64,000 bases of DNA from Streptomyces umbrinus (GTDB taxonomy: Bacteria > Actinomycetota > Actinomycetes > Streptomycetales > Streptomycetaceae), in assembly GCF_030817415.1 (NCBI RefSeq), contig NZ_JAUSZI010000002.1:1178001-1242000 (forward strand). Direction: 5' to 3'. Numbering within the stretch: the stretch's first letter is position 1; every line of letters starts with the position of its first letter. This document shows, piece by piece, positions 8,702-16,993 of this stretch. Made by a program: the position numbers and the translations under genes. Under the pieces are notes generated by a model, which saw nothing but the letters and a program-made list of their open reading frames with translations, was not told the origin of the DNA and made no database searches.

Positions 8702-10363
8702 ATGGTCCCGATACTCGCGCCCGAGCAGTCCGCCACGCACGACGTCACCAACCAGGCTCCGCCCCTGACGCCGTACGACGCCTCCGAAGACGCGGCCCTG
8801 CTGGAGGGAGTGCGCCGCGAGGGCGCCGACTGGGCCGAGGACGACGTACGGCGTCTGGGTCGTGTGGCCGGCGGTGAAGAGGCCCAGCTGTGGGGCGAGC
8901 AGGCCAACCGCCACGAGCCGGAGCTGCGTACGCACGACCGCTACGGCAACCGGATCGACGAGGTCGAGTTCCACCCGAGCTGGCACCGGCTGATGGGAGT
9001 GGCGGTGGCCGAGGGCCTGGGCGCCTCGCCCTGGGCGGACGACAGGTCCGGTGCCCATGTCGCCCGTACCGCCGGCGGCCTGGTGTGGGGCCACACCGAG
9101 GCCGGACACGGCTGCCCCACCTCGATGACGTACGCGGCCGTACCCGCTCTGCGGCGGCAGCCCGAGCTGGCCGCTGTCTACGAACCTCTGATGGTCAGCC
9201 GGGTCTACGATCCGGGCCTGCGCGTCCCGGGCGAGAAGCGCGGGCTGCTGGCGGGCATGGGGATGACGGAGAAGCAGGGCGGCTCGGACGTCCGTACCAA
9301 CACGACGGTGGCCGCGCCGACGGCCGAGCCGGGCGTGTTCACGCTGCGCGGCCACAAGTGGTTCACCTCGGCGCCGATGTGCGATGTGTTCCTGGTCCTC
9401 GCCCAGGCGCCCGGCGGCCTGTCCTGCTTTCTCGTGCCGCGGATCCTGCCGGACGGCACCCGCAACACGTTCCGTATCCAGCGGCTGAAGGACAAGCTCG
9501 GCAACCGTTCCAACGCCTCCTCCGAGCCGGAGTTCGACAACACCGTCGCCTGGCTGGTCGGCCCCGAGGGGCAGGGCGTGAAGACGATCATCGAGATGGT
9601 CAACTGCACGCGTCTGGACTGCGTGATGATGAGCGCGACGCTCATGCGCAAGACCCTCGTCGAGGCGGGCCACCACACGAAGCACCGCGGCGCCTTCGGA
9701 GCGCTCCTGATCGACCAGCCCCTCATGCGCAACGTACTGGCCGACCTGGCACTGGAGTCCGAGGCCGCCACGACGCTCACCCTGCGGCTCGCGGGTGCCG
9801 CCGACCGCGCGATCCGCGGCGACGCGCAGGAGTCGGCGTTCCGCAGGATCGCCACCGCCGTCGGCAAGTACTGGGTGACCAAGCGAGGCCCGGCCTTCAC
9901 CGCCGAGGCACTGGAGTGCCTCGGCGGCAACGGCTACGTGGAGGAGTCGGGCATGCCCCGCCACTACCGCGAGGCGCCCCTGCTCTCCATCTGGGAGGGG
10001 TCGGGCAACGTCAACGCGCTCGATGTGCTGCGTGCCCTCGGCCGGGCGCCCGACACCGCCGAGGCCCTGTTCGCCGAACTCGCCCTGGCGCACGGGGCCG
10101 ACGCCCGGCTCGACGCCGCCGTGCTCCGGCTCGGGGACCAGCTGTCCGACGTGGAGGGAGCCGAGACGGGCGCCCGCCGGCTGGTGGAGCTGATGGCGCT
10201 GGTCCTGCAGGGCTCGCTCCTGGTCCGTCACGCCCCGGCCGCCGTCGCCGACGCCTTCTGCGCGACCCGCCTCGGCGGCGACTGGGGACACGCCTTCGGC
10301 ACGCTCCCCGCCTCCGCCGACCTGGACGCGATCCTCAACCGCGCCCTGCCGGAAGGCAGTTGA
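8702..10363 (+). CDS. AidB-like acyl-CoA dehydrogenase family protein
   Basis: 553 aa, longer than ordinary acyl-CoA dehydrogenases (about 380-400) and fitting the AidB group. The N-terminus THDVTNQAPPLTPYDASEDA is characteristic of AidB. The middle has MTEKQGGSDVRTN (FAD/substrate loop), then GHKWFTSAPMCDVFLVLAQ and LGGNGYVEESGMPRHYREA. Known: E. coli AidB is an FAD protein of the adaptive response to alkylation with weak isovaleryl-CoA dehydrogenase activity; actinobacterial homologues are poorly defined. A PaaX regulator upstream suggests an acyl-CoA substrate rather than DNA-damage control. The gene starts at an ATG very close to the predicted promoter, so the leader may be only a few bases. 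Confidence 0.88.
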   Translation: MVPILAPEQSATHDVTNQAPPLTPYDASEDAALLEGVRREGADWAEDDVRRLGRVAGGEEAQLWGEQANRHEPELRTHDRYGNRIDEVEFHPSWHRLMGVAVAEGLGASPWADDRSGAHVARTAGGLVWGHTEAGHGCPTSMTYAAVPALRRQPELAAVYEPLMVSRVYDPGLRVPGEKRGLLAGMGMTEKQGGSDVRTNTTVAAPTAEPGVFTLRGHKWFTSAPMCDVFLVLAQAPGGLSCFLVPRILPDGTRNTFRIQRLKDKLGNRSNASSEPEFDNTVAWLVGPEGQGVKTIIEMVNCTRLDCVMMSATLMRKTLVEAGHHTKHRGAFGALLIDQPLMRNVLADLALESEAATTLTLRLAGAADRAIRGDAQESAFRRIATAVGKYWVTKRGPAFTAEALECLGGNGYVEESGMPRHYREAPLLSIWEGSGNVNALDVLRALGRAPDTAEALFAELALAHGADARLDAAVLRLGDQLSDVEGAETGARRLVELMALVLQGSLLVRHAPAAVADAFCATRLGGDWGHAFGTLPASADLDAILNRALPEGS

Positions 10364-10385
10364 TCCTGCCCGGAAGCCCAGGTGT

Positions 10386-10763
10386 CTAGCTCTGAGAGGT
10401 CTCCGCGACACCGGCGGAGACCTTCTCGGCGCCGATCCGCCGGATGCGTTCGGTGCCCCACGCCCCGAGGGAGGCCAGGGCCGCGTTGAGCGAGACGCCG
10501 TGCTCCGTCAGGGAGTACTCGACCTTCGGCGGCACCTCTCGGTACACCTCACGATGGACGAGCCCGTCTTCTTCCATCTCCCGCAGATGCTGGATCAGCA
10601 TCTTCTCGCTGACGCCCGGCAGTCCGCGGCGCAACTCGGCGAACCGGCGGACCCCGTAGTGGTCCAGCTCCCACAGGATCAGCGACTTCCACTTGCCGGC
10701 CACCACGTCCATGGCCGCGTCGATGCCGCAGAAATAGGGACCACGCCGTGCCTGAGTCGCCAT
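10386..10763 (-). CDS. HxlR-family transcriptional regulator
   Basis: 125 aa. It opens with the HxlR signature CGIDAAMDVVAGKWKSLILW, with Cys near residue 12, then helix-turn-helix RRFAELRRGLPGVSEKMLIQ and wing VHREVYREVPPKVEYSLTEHG. Known: HxlR proteins are small dimeric repressors or activators that often sense thiol-reactive or oxidised compounds through that N-terminal Cys. It is divergent from the imine-reductase-like gene, with a palindrome between them that suits an HxlR operator. It probably regulates itself and that gene. Confidence 0.9.
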   Translation of the reverse strand: MATQARRGPYFCGIDAAMDVVAGKWKSLILWELDHYGVRRFAELRRGLPGVSEKMLIQHLREMEEDGLVHREVYREVPPKVEYSLTEHGVSLNAALASLGAWGTERIRRIGAEKVSAGVAETSQS

Positions 10764-10797
10764 CCGTCCCCCAAAACCCAGAACCCAAGACCCCAGG

Positions 10798-10821
10798 GGT
10801 ACTTACCAACAGGTGAGTACC
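10798..10821. promoter_or_regulatory. Probable HxlR operator, 10-bp inverted repeat
   Basis: GGTACTTACC-AACA-GGTGAGTACC: two 10-bp arms with one mismatch and a 4-base spacer. A second smaller palindrome, GACTA-AA-TAGTC, follows at 10823-10834. The ACT/AGT half-site style is what known HxlR regulators bind. It lies between the HxlR gene (start 10763, minus) and the oxidoreductase gene (start 10905, plus), so it can control both. Confidence 0.7.
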
Positions 10822-10904
10822 CGACTAAATAGTCCGTACTGGTCAACCCTACCGGCCGCGGAGAGGATCGAACCGAACCGCAAACACGAGGGGAAACGCC
10901 GGAA

Positions 10905-11780
10905 ATGACGACCGACAATAGTGTCCAGGTGAGTGTTCTCGGGCTGGGTGCGATGGGGACCGCCCTCGCGGGCGCCCTGGTGAAGGCCGGATACGCGACC
11001 ACCTGCTGGAACCGCTCTCCAGGGAAGGCCGACGAACTCGTCGCGCAGGGCGCGGAGGTGGCCGCCACGGCCCGGGACGCGGTCCGCGCGGGCCGACTGG
11101 TAGTCGTGTGTCTGTTGGACCACGCGTCGGTCCACGAGGTGCTCGACCCGCTCTCCGACGAGCTGGCCGGACGAACCCTGGTCAACGTGACCACGACGTC
11201 CCCGGCGCAGTCACGGGAGTTCGCGGGCTGGGCCGCCCAGGCAGGGGTCGCGTATCTGGACGGCGGAATCATGGCCGTGCCGGACATGATCGGCCGGCCC
11301 GGGTCGTCGATCCTCTACAGCGGATCGGCCGAGGTCTTCGACGAGTACAAGCCGCTGCTCGAACTGTGGGGCACCAGTACCTACTTCGGTGAGGATGCCG
11401 GGCTGGCGTCCCTGTACGACCTCGCCCTGCTGGCCGGCATGTACGTCATGTTCGCCGGATTCCTGCACGGCGCCGCAATGGTCGCCCCGGCCGGTGTGAC
11501 GGCGGGCGAGTTCGCCGCGCTCGCCGCGCCTTGGCTGACAGCCATGACCGGCGGCCTCCAGGGGTTCGCCGCGGTCATCGACGGCGGGGACTACACGGTG
11601 GCGGGGCAGCAGAGCCTCGCGTTCTCGGACCTCGGTGACCTCGTGGCCGCCAGTGCGGACCAGGGCATCAGCACCGAGGTGGTCGACATGGTCCAGCGGC
11701 TCGTCCGGCGCCAGATCGACGCCGGCCACGGAGAGGAGGGCTTCGCCCGGATCATCGAGAGCATCAGGCAACCGGCCTGA
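10905..11780 (+). CDS. Imine reductase-like NADP-dependent oxidoreductase
   Basis: 291 aa, the usual length for this family. The Rossmann motif is VLGLGAMGTALAGALVKAGY, followed by CWNRSPGK, whose Asn-Arg-Ser is typical for NADP(H). YLDGGIMAVPDMIGRPGS is the strongest imine-reductase hallmark. The interdomain helix contains LASLYDLALLAGMY; its Asp may correspond to the catalytic Asp of the (R)-selective group, but I cannot align it here. Known: these enzymes reduce cyclic imines and sit within the 6-phosphogluconate/hydroxyisobutyrate dehydrogenase superfamily. The natural substrate is unknown. Control is probably by the divergent HxlR regulator. Confidence 0.85.
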   Translation: MTTDNSVQVSVLGLGAMGTALAGALVKAGYATTCWNRSPGKADELVAQGAEVAATARDAVRAGRLVVVCLLDHASVHEVLDPLSDELAGRTLVNVTTTSPAQSREFAGWAAQAGVAYLDGGIMAVPDMIGRPGSSILYSGSAEVFDEYKPLLELWGTSTYFGEDAGLASLYDLALLAGMYVMFAGFLHGAAMVAPAGVTAGEFAALAAPWLTAMTGGLQGFAAVIDGGDYTVAGQQSLAFSDLGDLVAASADQGISTEVVDMVQRLVRRQIDAGHGEEGFARIIESIRQPA

Positions 11781-11947
11781 GCCGGGCGTGCTGAGCCGGG
11801 CGTGCTGGGCGCCAGGGACCAGGCGCGAGGGGCGCCGGCGGCCGGACAGGGGACTTCACCGGCCAGACCTCCTGCCGCTGGGGTCCCGCGGCCTACAGTG
11901 GTGCGCCCAGGCAAGAGGTGGGTCTGCCCAGGCAAGAGGTGAGCGCG

Positions 11948-13027
11948 ATGCACGTCGAGGACGTCCCGCCGGTCCCCGCGGGAACCAGTCGCAGCACATC
12001 GGCCACGATCCAGCCGAACATCCTGCGCTATCTCACCTCGGTCGCGTTCGAGCGCGGTGTCGACCTGCGGCCGCATCTGGAGCAGGTCGGCCTGAGCGAG
12101 GCCCTGATGCGTTCGGCGGCCCTCAGGGTCTCCTACCGTCAGGGCAGCGCGGTGATCCGGCGGGCCCTGGAACTCACCGGTGACGAGCACCTGGGCATGA
12201 AGGTGGGCGCGGCGCAGCACCTGACCGCCTGGGGGCTGCTCGGCTTCGCGCTCATGGCCGCGGAGAACCTGCGGCAGGCCGCCGAGACCGGGGTGACGTA
12301 CCAGAACCTGTCCGGCGCGATGGTGGTGTGGTCGGCCGGCGAGGAGGACGGCGGTTTCGCCATCCGGGCCGACCTGCCCGATCCCGCCATGGATCCGGGT
12401 GTCGCCGTCTTCCTGGTCGAGGAGGCGCTGACCTCCGCGGTCACGCTGGCCCGGTTGACCGTCGGCCCGGAATTCGGCCCGCGCGTCGTGGAGTTCGCCT
12501 TCCCCGCACCGGCCCACAGCGACCCGTACGGTCCCTTCTTCGGCTGTCCGGTCCGCTTCGGGGTCCCGGTCAGCCGTGTCGTCATCGAACCCGTGTGGGC
12601 CAGGGCGCCGATGCCGGGCCGGGATCCGGTGACGTTCGCGTCGGCGTTGGAGACGCTCGACGAGCAGATGGCCTCGCGTCGGCACCACCAGGAGCTGCTG
12701 GAGGTCATGGAGATCTCCATCGCGCAGAGCCTCCCGGTGGTGCCGTCTTTCGCCGAGCAGGCACGTCGGCACGCGGCCAGCGAGCGCACGCTCCGGCGCC
12801 GGCTGGCCGACTGCGGCACCACGTACGAGGCTCTCGTCGACGGAGTACGCAGGGAGCGCGTCGAGCAGTTGCTGCGGCGCCCGGAACCGACCCTGCGTGA
12901 CATCGCCCATCAGGCCGGTTTCTCCGACGAGCGGACCCTGCGCCGGGCGGTGCGCCGCTGGCACGGCACCTCCTCGCGGCGGCTTCGGGAGGAAATGCTG
13001 GGCGCCGAGGGGCCGGCCCTGGGCTGA
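11948..13027 (+). CDS. AraC-family regulator with arabinose-binding-like N-terminal domain (VirS-like)
   Basis: 359 aa from ATG 11948, chosen over the GTG at 11918 because AGAGGTGAG precedes it. Residues about 15-215 are the arabinose-binding-like domain common to VirS/OruR/ArgR-type regulators (IQPNILRYLTSVAFERGVD, HLTAWGLLGFALMAAENL). The C-terminal 90 residues form the AraC double helix-turn-helix (HAASERTLRRRLADCGTTYE and LRDIAHQAGFSDERTLRRAV). It faces the monooxygenase-SDR-aldehyde dehydrogenase operon. Known: in Mycobacterium tuberculosis VirS controls the mymA monooxygenase/SDR operon, so a similar role is likely here although the orientation is convergent. Confidence 0.85.
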   Translation: MHVEDVPPVPAGTSRSTSATIQPNILRYLTSVAFERGVDLRPHLEQVGLSEALMRSAALRVSYRQGSAVIRRALELTGDEHLGMKVGAAQHLTAWGLLGFALMAAENLRQAAETGVTYQNLSGAMVVWSAGEEDGGFAIRADLPDPAMDPGVAVFLVEEALTSAVTLARLTVGPEFGPRVVEFAFPAPAHSDPYGPFFGCPVRFGVPVSRVVIEPVWARAPMPGRDPVTFASALETLDEQMASRRHHQELLEVMEISIAQSLPVVPSFAEQARRHAASERTLRRRLADCGTTYEALVDGVRRERVEQLLRRPEPTLRDIAHQAGFSDERTLRRAVRRWHGTSSRRLREEMLGAEGPALG

Positions 13028-13035
13028 CGCCGGAA

Positions 13036-13065
13036 GGGGGCGCCACGGACGCCCCGTACGCCCCC
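13036..13065. terminator. Possible bidirectional terminator hairpin
   Basis: GGGGGCG (13036-13042) pairs with CGCCCCC (13059-13065); an alternative shorter stem lies inside. It sits in the 54-bp gap between two convergent genes, where a terminator is expected. No U-tract is seen, and the stem is short. Confidence 0.35.
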
Positions 13066-13081
13066 GTGCTCGGCGGGTCGG

Positions 13082-14503
13082 TCAGCGGCTCCGGATCCAG
13101 ATGGTCTTCACCCGGGTCCACTGTTCGAAGGCGTTCGTGGACTTCTCCGCGCCGCCGAAGCCGGACTCCTTCCACCCGCCGAAGGGGGTCGTGATGTCGC
13201 CTTCGCTGTAGGAGTTGACCGAGACGACCCCGGCCTGGATGCCGCGGGCCAGGCGGAGGGCGGCGTCGAGGTCTCGGGTCCACACGGAGGCCGCGAGACC
13301 GTACGCGGTGGCGTTGGCCAGGGCGATCGCCTCGGTCTCCGAGGCGAAGGTCTGCAGCGTCACGACCGGCCCGAACAGCTCCTTGGTGAGGACGTCGCTG
13401 TCTTCGGGGGCGTGGGTGACGACGGTCGGCGGGTAGTAGGCGCCGCGCGGCGGCAGACCGTCGGGCAGGCCGGCGGTGTGGATGTGGGCTCCGTCGGCGC
13501 GGGCGGCCTCCACGGCTCCCGCGACCCTGTCGAAAGCGGCGCGGTCGATGAGCGGGCCGATGTGCGTTCGTGGGTCGGCCGGGTCGCCGATGACCAGCTC
13601 CCTCGCGGCGACGGTGAACCGGGCCAGGACGTCGTCGGCGATGCTCCGATGGACCAGGATGCGGGAGCCCGCCGTGCAGTTCTGGCCCATCGTCAGGAAC
13701 GCGGCCTCGATCATGCCGTCGATGAGGTCGTCCCCGTAGGCGAGGGCGTCGGCCATCAGCACCTGGGGGCTCTTGCCGCCCATCTCCAGCGAGACGCGCT
13801 TGAAGTTGGTCTCGGCCGCGTCCTTGAGGATCCGCCGCCCGGTGGCGGTGGACCCGGTGAAGGACAGCGCTCCGACGAGAGGGCTGCGGGCCAGGGCGGT
13901 CCCGGTGACCGGGCCGTATCCGGGCAGGACCGTGAGGACGCCGTCCGGGAGGCCGGCCTCGGCGGCGAGACCGGCCAGGTGGAGTGCCGAACGCGGTGTC
14001 GCCTCGGCGGGCTTGACCAGGAGGCTGTTTCCCGCGGCCAGCGCGGGCCCGACCTTCCACGCGGTCATGGCCAGCGGGTAGTTCCACGGCAGGATCGCCG
14101 CGACCACCCCGATGGGCTCCCGGATCGTCAGGCCGAGGCTGTCGGACCCGGTCGGGGCCACGCGGCCGAAGACCTTGTCGGCCGCTTCGGCGAACCAGCG
14201 GATCGACTCGATCGCGCCGGGTACGTCACCCGTCCGGCACTCGGAGATCGGCTTGCCCGCGTCCTCGCTGTCCAGCCGGGCCAGCAGTTCGGCGTCGCGT
14301 TCCATCAGACCGGCCAGCCGCAGCAGCACCGCGCTCCGCTCGCGGACCGGCAACCGCGACCAGACTCCCGAATCGAAGACCTGTCGGGCCTGCTCCGCGG
14401 CCTTGGCGACGTCCTCGGCCGTCGCGGCGGGGAGCGTGGCGTTCAGCTCCCCCGTCGTGGGGTTGGGAACGCGCAGTACGGACCGGCTCTCCACTGTGGT
14501 CAT
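13082..14503 (-). CDS. NAD(P)-dependent aldehyde dehydrogenase
   Basis: 473 aa from the ATG at 14503 (MTTVESRSVLRVPNPTTGE), which overlaps the upstream SDR stop as ATGA and follows GGAGG. Features include PWNYPLAMTAWKVGPALAAG (cofactor site), SFTGSTATGRRI, the Glu in SLEMGGKSPQVL, and the nucleophile Cys in FLTMGQNCTAGSRIL. The C-terminal PFGGWKESGFGGAEKSTNAF is also typical. Known: oxidises aldehydes to acids. It is the last gene of a monooxygenase-SDR-aldehyde dehydrogenase operon, where it would finish oxidation of an alcohol or ketone product to an acid. The closest family flavour is betaine/gamma-aminobutyraldehyde dehydrogenase; the substrate is unknown. Confidence 0.92.
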   Translation of the reverse strand: MTTVESRSVLRVPNPTTGELNATLPAATAEDVAKAAEQARQVFDSGVWSRLPVRERSAVLLRLAGLMERDAELLARLDSEDAGKPISECRTGDVPGAIESIRWFAEAADKVFGRVAPTGSDSLGLTIREPIGVVAAILPWNYPLAMTAWKVGPALAAGNSLLVKPAEATPRSALHLAGLAAEAGLPDGVLTVLPGYGPVTGTALARSPLVGALSFTGSTATGRRILKDAAETNFKRVSLEMGGKSPQVLMADALAYGDDLIDGMIEAAFLTMGQNCTAGSRILVHRSIADDVLARFTVAARELVIGDPADPRTHIGPLIDRAAFDRVAGAVEAARADGAHIHTAGLPDGLPPRGAYYPPTVVTHAPEDSDVLTKELFGPVVTLQTFASETEAIALANATAYGLAASVWTRDLDAALRLARGIQAGVVSVNSYSEGDITTPFGGWKESGFGGAEKSTNAFEQWTRVKTIWIRSR

Positions 14504-15378
14504 GCCTCCTCCACCAGTTCCCATCGGTCGTCGACCCGGCACGCCAGCCCCCTGCTGCGCAGGTCCTCCAGATAGCGGGCCATCCCGCGATCGCCTCTCC
14601 TGCGGAAGAGCGGGAGGACCTTCGGCAGCAGGTTCGGCGCGAGCATCGCGAACCGGACGAGCCACGACTCACCTGGCCGGGCGTAGGCCTCCAGGCGGGG
14701 CCTGTCCAGCAGGCTGACCACGGCCGCCACGACGTCGGCGGGCTGCTGCGGCCGGTCCTGGAACTGCATGGAGTTGCCGCCGTCCACGGCCTCCTGGCGC
14801 AGCATCCGGGTGTCGGTGGCCGACGGGAGCACCGACCCGGCGAGGATGCCCTTGCTCCTCAGGTCGAGCCCGATGGAGAGCATCGCGCCCCGCAGTCCGA
14901 ACTTCGAGGCCGTGTAGATGGGGGTCTCGCCCAGCGGGAAGATCCCGCCGAGGGAGACGGTGGTGACCACCCGGGCGTCCCGGGAGGCCTGGAGCAGGGG
15001 GATCGCGATCCTGGTCGCGATCAGCGGGGAGATCAGGTTGAGCGTGATCTCCCGTTCGATGCTCTCGACGCTGCGGACGTCGAAGCGTTCAGCGCTGGTC
15101 ATGCCCACGTTGTTGACGAGGACGTCGAGCCGGCCGTACGTGTCGGCGACCAGGTCGAAGAGACGCTCCACCTGGGCGCGGTCGAGGACGTCGCAGCCGA
15201 TGCCCAAGTGCCCGGTGCCGGGCAGTTCGTCGGCGGTCTTCTCGGCGCGGGCCGCGTCGATGTCGACGACCACGCAGCGGGCACCGCCGGAGGCGAAACG
15301 GCGGCACATCGCGCTGCCTATGCCGCCCGCACCGCCGGTCACGAGCATGACCTTGTCAGTGAAGTCGAAGCCGCTCAC
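14500..15378 (-). CDS. SDR-family oxidoreductase (SadH-like)
   Basis: 292 aa from the GTG at 15378, which follows GGAGGTGGTGTC and overlaps the monooxygenase stop as GTGA. Motifs: MLVTGGAGGIGSAMCRRFA (cofactor), VNNVGM and catalytic YTASK. The C-terminal extension PNLLPKVLPLFRRRGDRG is typical of SadH-like SDRs found in mymA-type operons. Known: SDRs interconvert alcohols and ketones or aldehydes with NAD(P). It lies between a flavin monooxygenase and an aldehyde dehydrogenase, with 4-nt overlaps on both sides, so the three are translationally coupled and likely act in sequence. Confidence 0.9.
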   Translation of the reverse strand: MSGFDFTDKVMLVTGGAGGIGSAMCRRFASGGARCVVVDIDAARAEKTADELPGTGHLGIGCDVLDRAQVERLFDLVADTYGRLDVLVNNVGMTSAERFDVRSVESIEREITLNLISPLIATRIAIPLLQASRDARVVTTVSLGGIFPLGETPIYTASKFGLRGAMLSIGLDLRSKGILAGSVLPSATDTRMLRQEAVDGGNSMQFQDRPQQPADVVAAVVSLLDRPRLEAYARPGESWLVRFAMLAPNLLPKVLPLFRRRGDRGMARYLEDLRSRGLACRVDDRWELVEEA

Positions 15379-16721
15379 GACACCACCTCCGCGCGCCGCG
15401 GGGACCTCACCGGAGGCGGCTGCCCCTCGGTGCGCCAGCCCATCCGGGCCGCGATCCTGCCGAGGTGCTTCACGATGGTCGCGCTGTCGACGTAGCCGGT
15501 GTGACGGGGCGAGTCGACGAACTTCAGGCCCCCGGTCAGATCCGGTCGGTCGTTGCGGATCATCTGCGCGAAGCGCTCCGCGTTCGGCAGCCCGTGCCGC
15601 GAGTCGTGGACGTACCCGGCGATCAACTGCGCCTGGGCGTCGAAGAGTTGGTACGCGCCTGAGTTGGTCTCGATGAAGCCGACGCCGAACAGCCCCCGGT
15701 GCTCGCGGGAGAACGACGACAGGTACAGGTCGGGGTGCTGCTCGTCGCCGAAGTACTTCTGCGCGACCGGCACCTTGTGCAGATAGCCGGTGGCCATCAG
15801 GACGAGGTCGAAGTCGTCGCTCGTGCCGTCGGTGAAGTACACGGTGCTGCCCTCGGCGCGGGCGATCCCCGGTTTTGCGGTGATGTCCCCGTGCTGGAGG
15901 TGGTGCATCAGCATCGAGTTGACCGCGGGGTGCGTCTCGAACAGCCTGTGGTCCGGCTTCTGCAGGCCCAGACGCCTCGGATCTCCATTGATGACCCGCA
16001 GGAGGCTGCCGAAGATCACCTGTTCCAGCCACATCGGCAGCTTCGGCCCACCGGCCGCGATGGTGTCCACCGGCCGCCCGAACAGGTGCTTCGGGATGAA
16101 CCAGTACCCGCGCCGCATACTGATCACCGCGTGGTCCGCGCTGCGCGCCGCGTCGCAGGCGATGTCGCAGCCGGAGTTCCCCGCGCCCACGACCAGCACC
16201 CGCTTCCCGCGCAGTTCGTCCGCGCTGCGGAAGCCGACCGTGTGGCGGACCTCGCCGGTGAAGTTCCCCGGCAGCTCGGGGAGGTTGGGGTGCCACTGTG
16301 CGCCCGTGCACACCACGACCTCGCCGTGCACGCTCTGCCGTCCGTCGGCCCGGGTGACGGTCCAGGTCCCGTCCGCGTTCTTCTCTACGCCCTCGACCTC
16401 GACGCCGAACTCGATCCGGTCCGTCAGACCGTAGGCGTCGGCGAACGACCGCAGGTACGACAGGATCTGCCGGTGCGGCGGATAGTCCGCGAAGTGGTCG
16501 GGCATCGGCCAGCCGCCGAATCCCGAGAGCGTCCTGCTGGAGATGAAGTGGGCCGACTCGTACATCGGACTGCCGGGATTGTCGATGTCCCAGATACCGC
16601 CGGGCCCGGTGTGCCGCTCCAGGTGCGTGTACGGCAGGTTCCTCTCGGCCAGGGCCCTCGCGACCGCCAGCCCGGCAGGTCCCGCCCCGATGACACAGGT
16701 GTCGTACTGGGTCTTCTCCAT
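15375..16721 (-). CDS. Flavin-containing monooxygenase (MymA-like)
   Basis: 448 aa from the ATG at 16721, preceded by AAAGGAGG at a good distance; the longer frame from 16775 has no such signal. FAD site VIGAGPAGLAVARAL is near residue 10. The FMO fingerprint FTGEVRHTVGF (FxGxxxHxxxF) is present; the last position is Phe rather than the Trp of Baeyer-Villiger enzymes. The NADPH site is VLVVGAGNSGCDIACDAA. Known: inserts one O atom into heteroatoms or ketones using NADPH and O2. It is first in the operon with SDR and aldehyde dehydrogenase. The organisation resembles the M. tuberculosis mymA operon. The physiological substrate is unknown. Confidence 0.88.
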   Translation of the reverse strand: MEKTQYDTCVIGAGPAGLAVARALAERNLPYTHLERHTGPGGIWDIDNPGSPMYESAHFISSRTLSGFGGWPMPDHFADYPPHRQILSYLRSFADAYGLTDRIEFGVEVEGVEKNADGTWTVTRADGRQSVHGEVVVCTGAQWHPNLPELPGNFTGEVRHTVGFRSADELRGKRVLVVGAGNSGCDIACDAARSADHAVISMRRGYWFIPKHLFGRPVDTIAAGGPKLPMWLEQVIFGSLLRVINGDPRRLGLQKPDHRLFETHPAVNSMLMHHLQHGDITAKPGIARAEGSTVYFTDGTSDDFDLVLMATGYLHKVPVAQKYFGDEQHPDLYLSSFSREHRGLFGVGFIETNSGAYQLFDAQAQLIAGYVHDSRHGLPNAERFAQMIRNDRPDLTGGLKFVDSPRHTGYVDSATIVKHLGRIAARMGWRTEGQPPPVRSPRRAEVVS

Positions 16722-16937
16722 GAGCCCGCCTCCTTTCTCCTCGCACTTCGCCGGTGTTGCCGGAAACCTATGCACCGGGCGCTCGGCGCGAACTGGTCTG
16801 CGCGGCCACGGAGGGGACCGCGGCGGCCATACGTCTGCCTCTCTGGGTCCGGCCCCTCCACCGGGCGGCGACGGGCCCGGCCGAAGACCTGACCTGAGCC
16901 TTGTCGCCCTCGCGTCCCGGACCTAGACTCGACACCG

Positions 16938-16956
16938 AACTGAAGTTGGTTCAGTT
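16938..16956. promoter_or_regulatory. TetR-type operator, site A (best match of the regulon)
   Basis: AACTGAAGTTGGTTCAGTT: perfect 7-bp arms around a 5-bp spacer, 37 bp before the ATG of the first SDR of a two-gene operon. It also lies in the divergent gap to the monooxygenase operon. It defines the consensus AACTGAA-N5-TTCAGTT seen in varied form at five other promoters in the window. Confidence 0.8.
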
Positions 16957-16993
16957 ATCTGGATCACACGGCTCACGGACGGGAGCGAACGGC

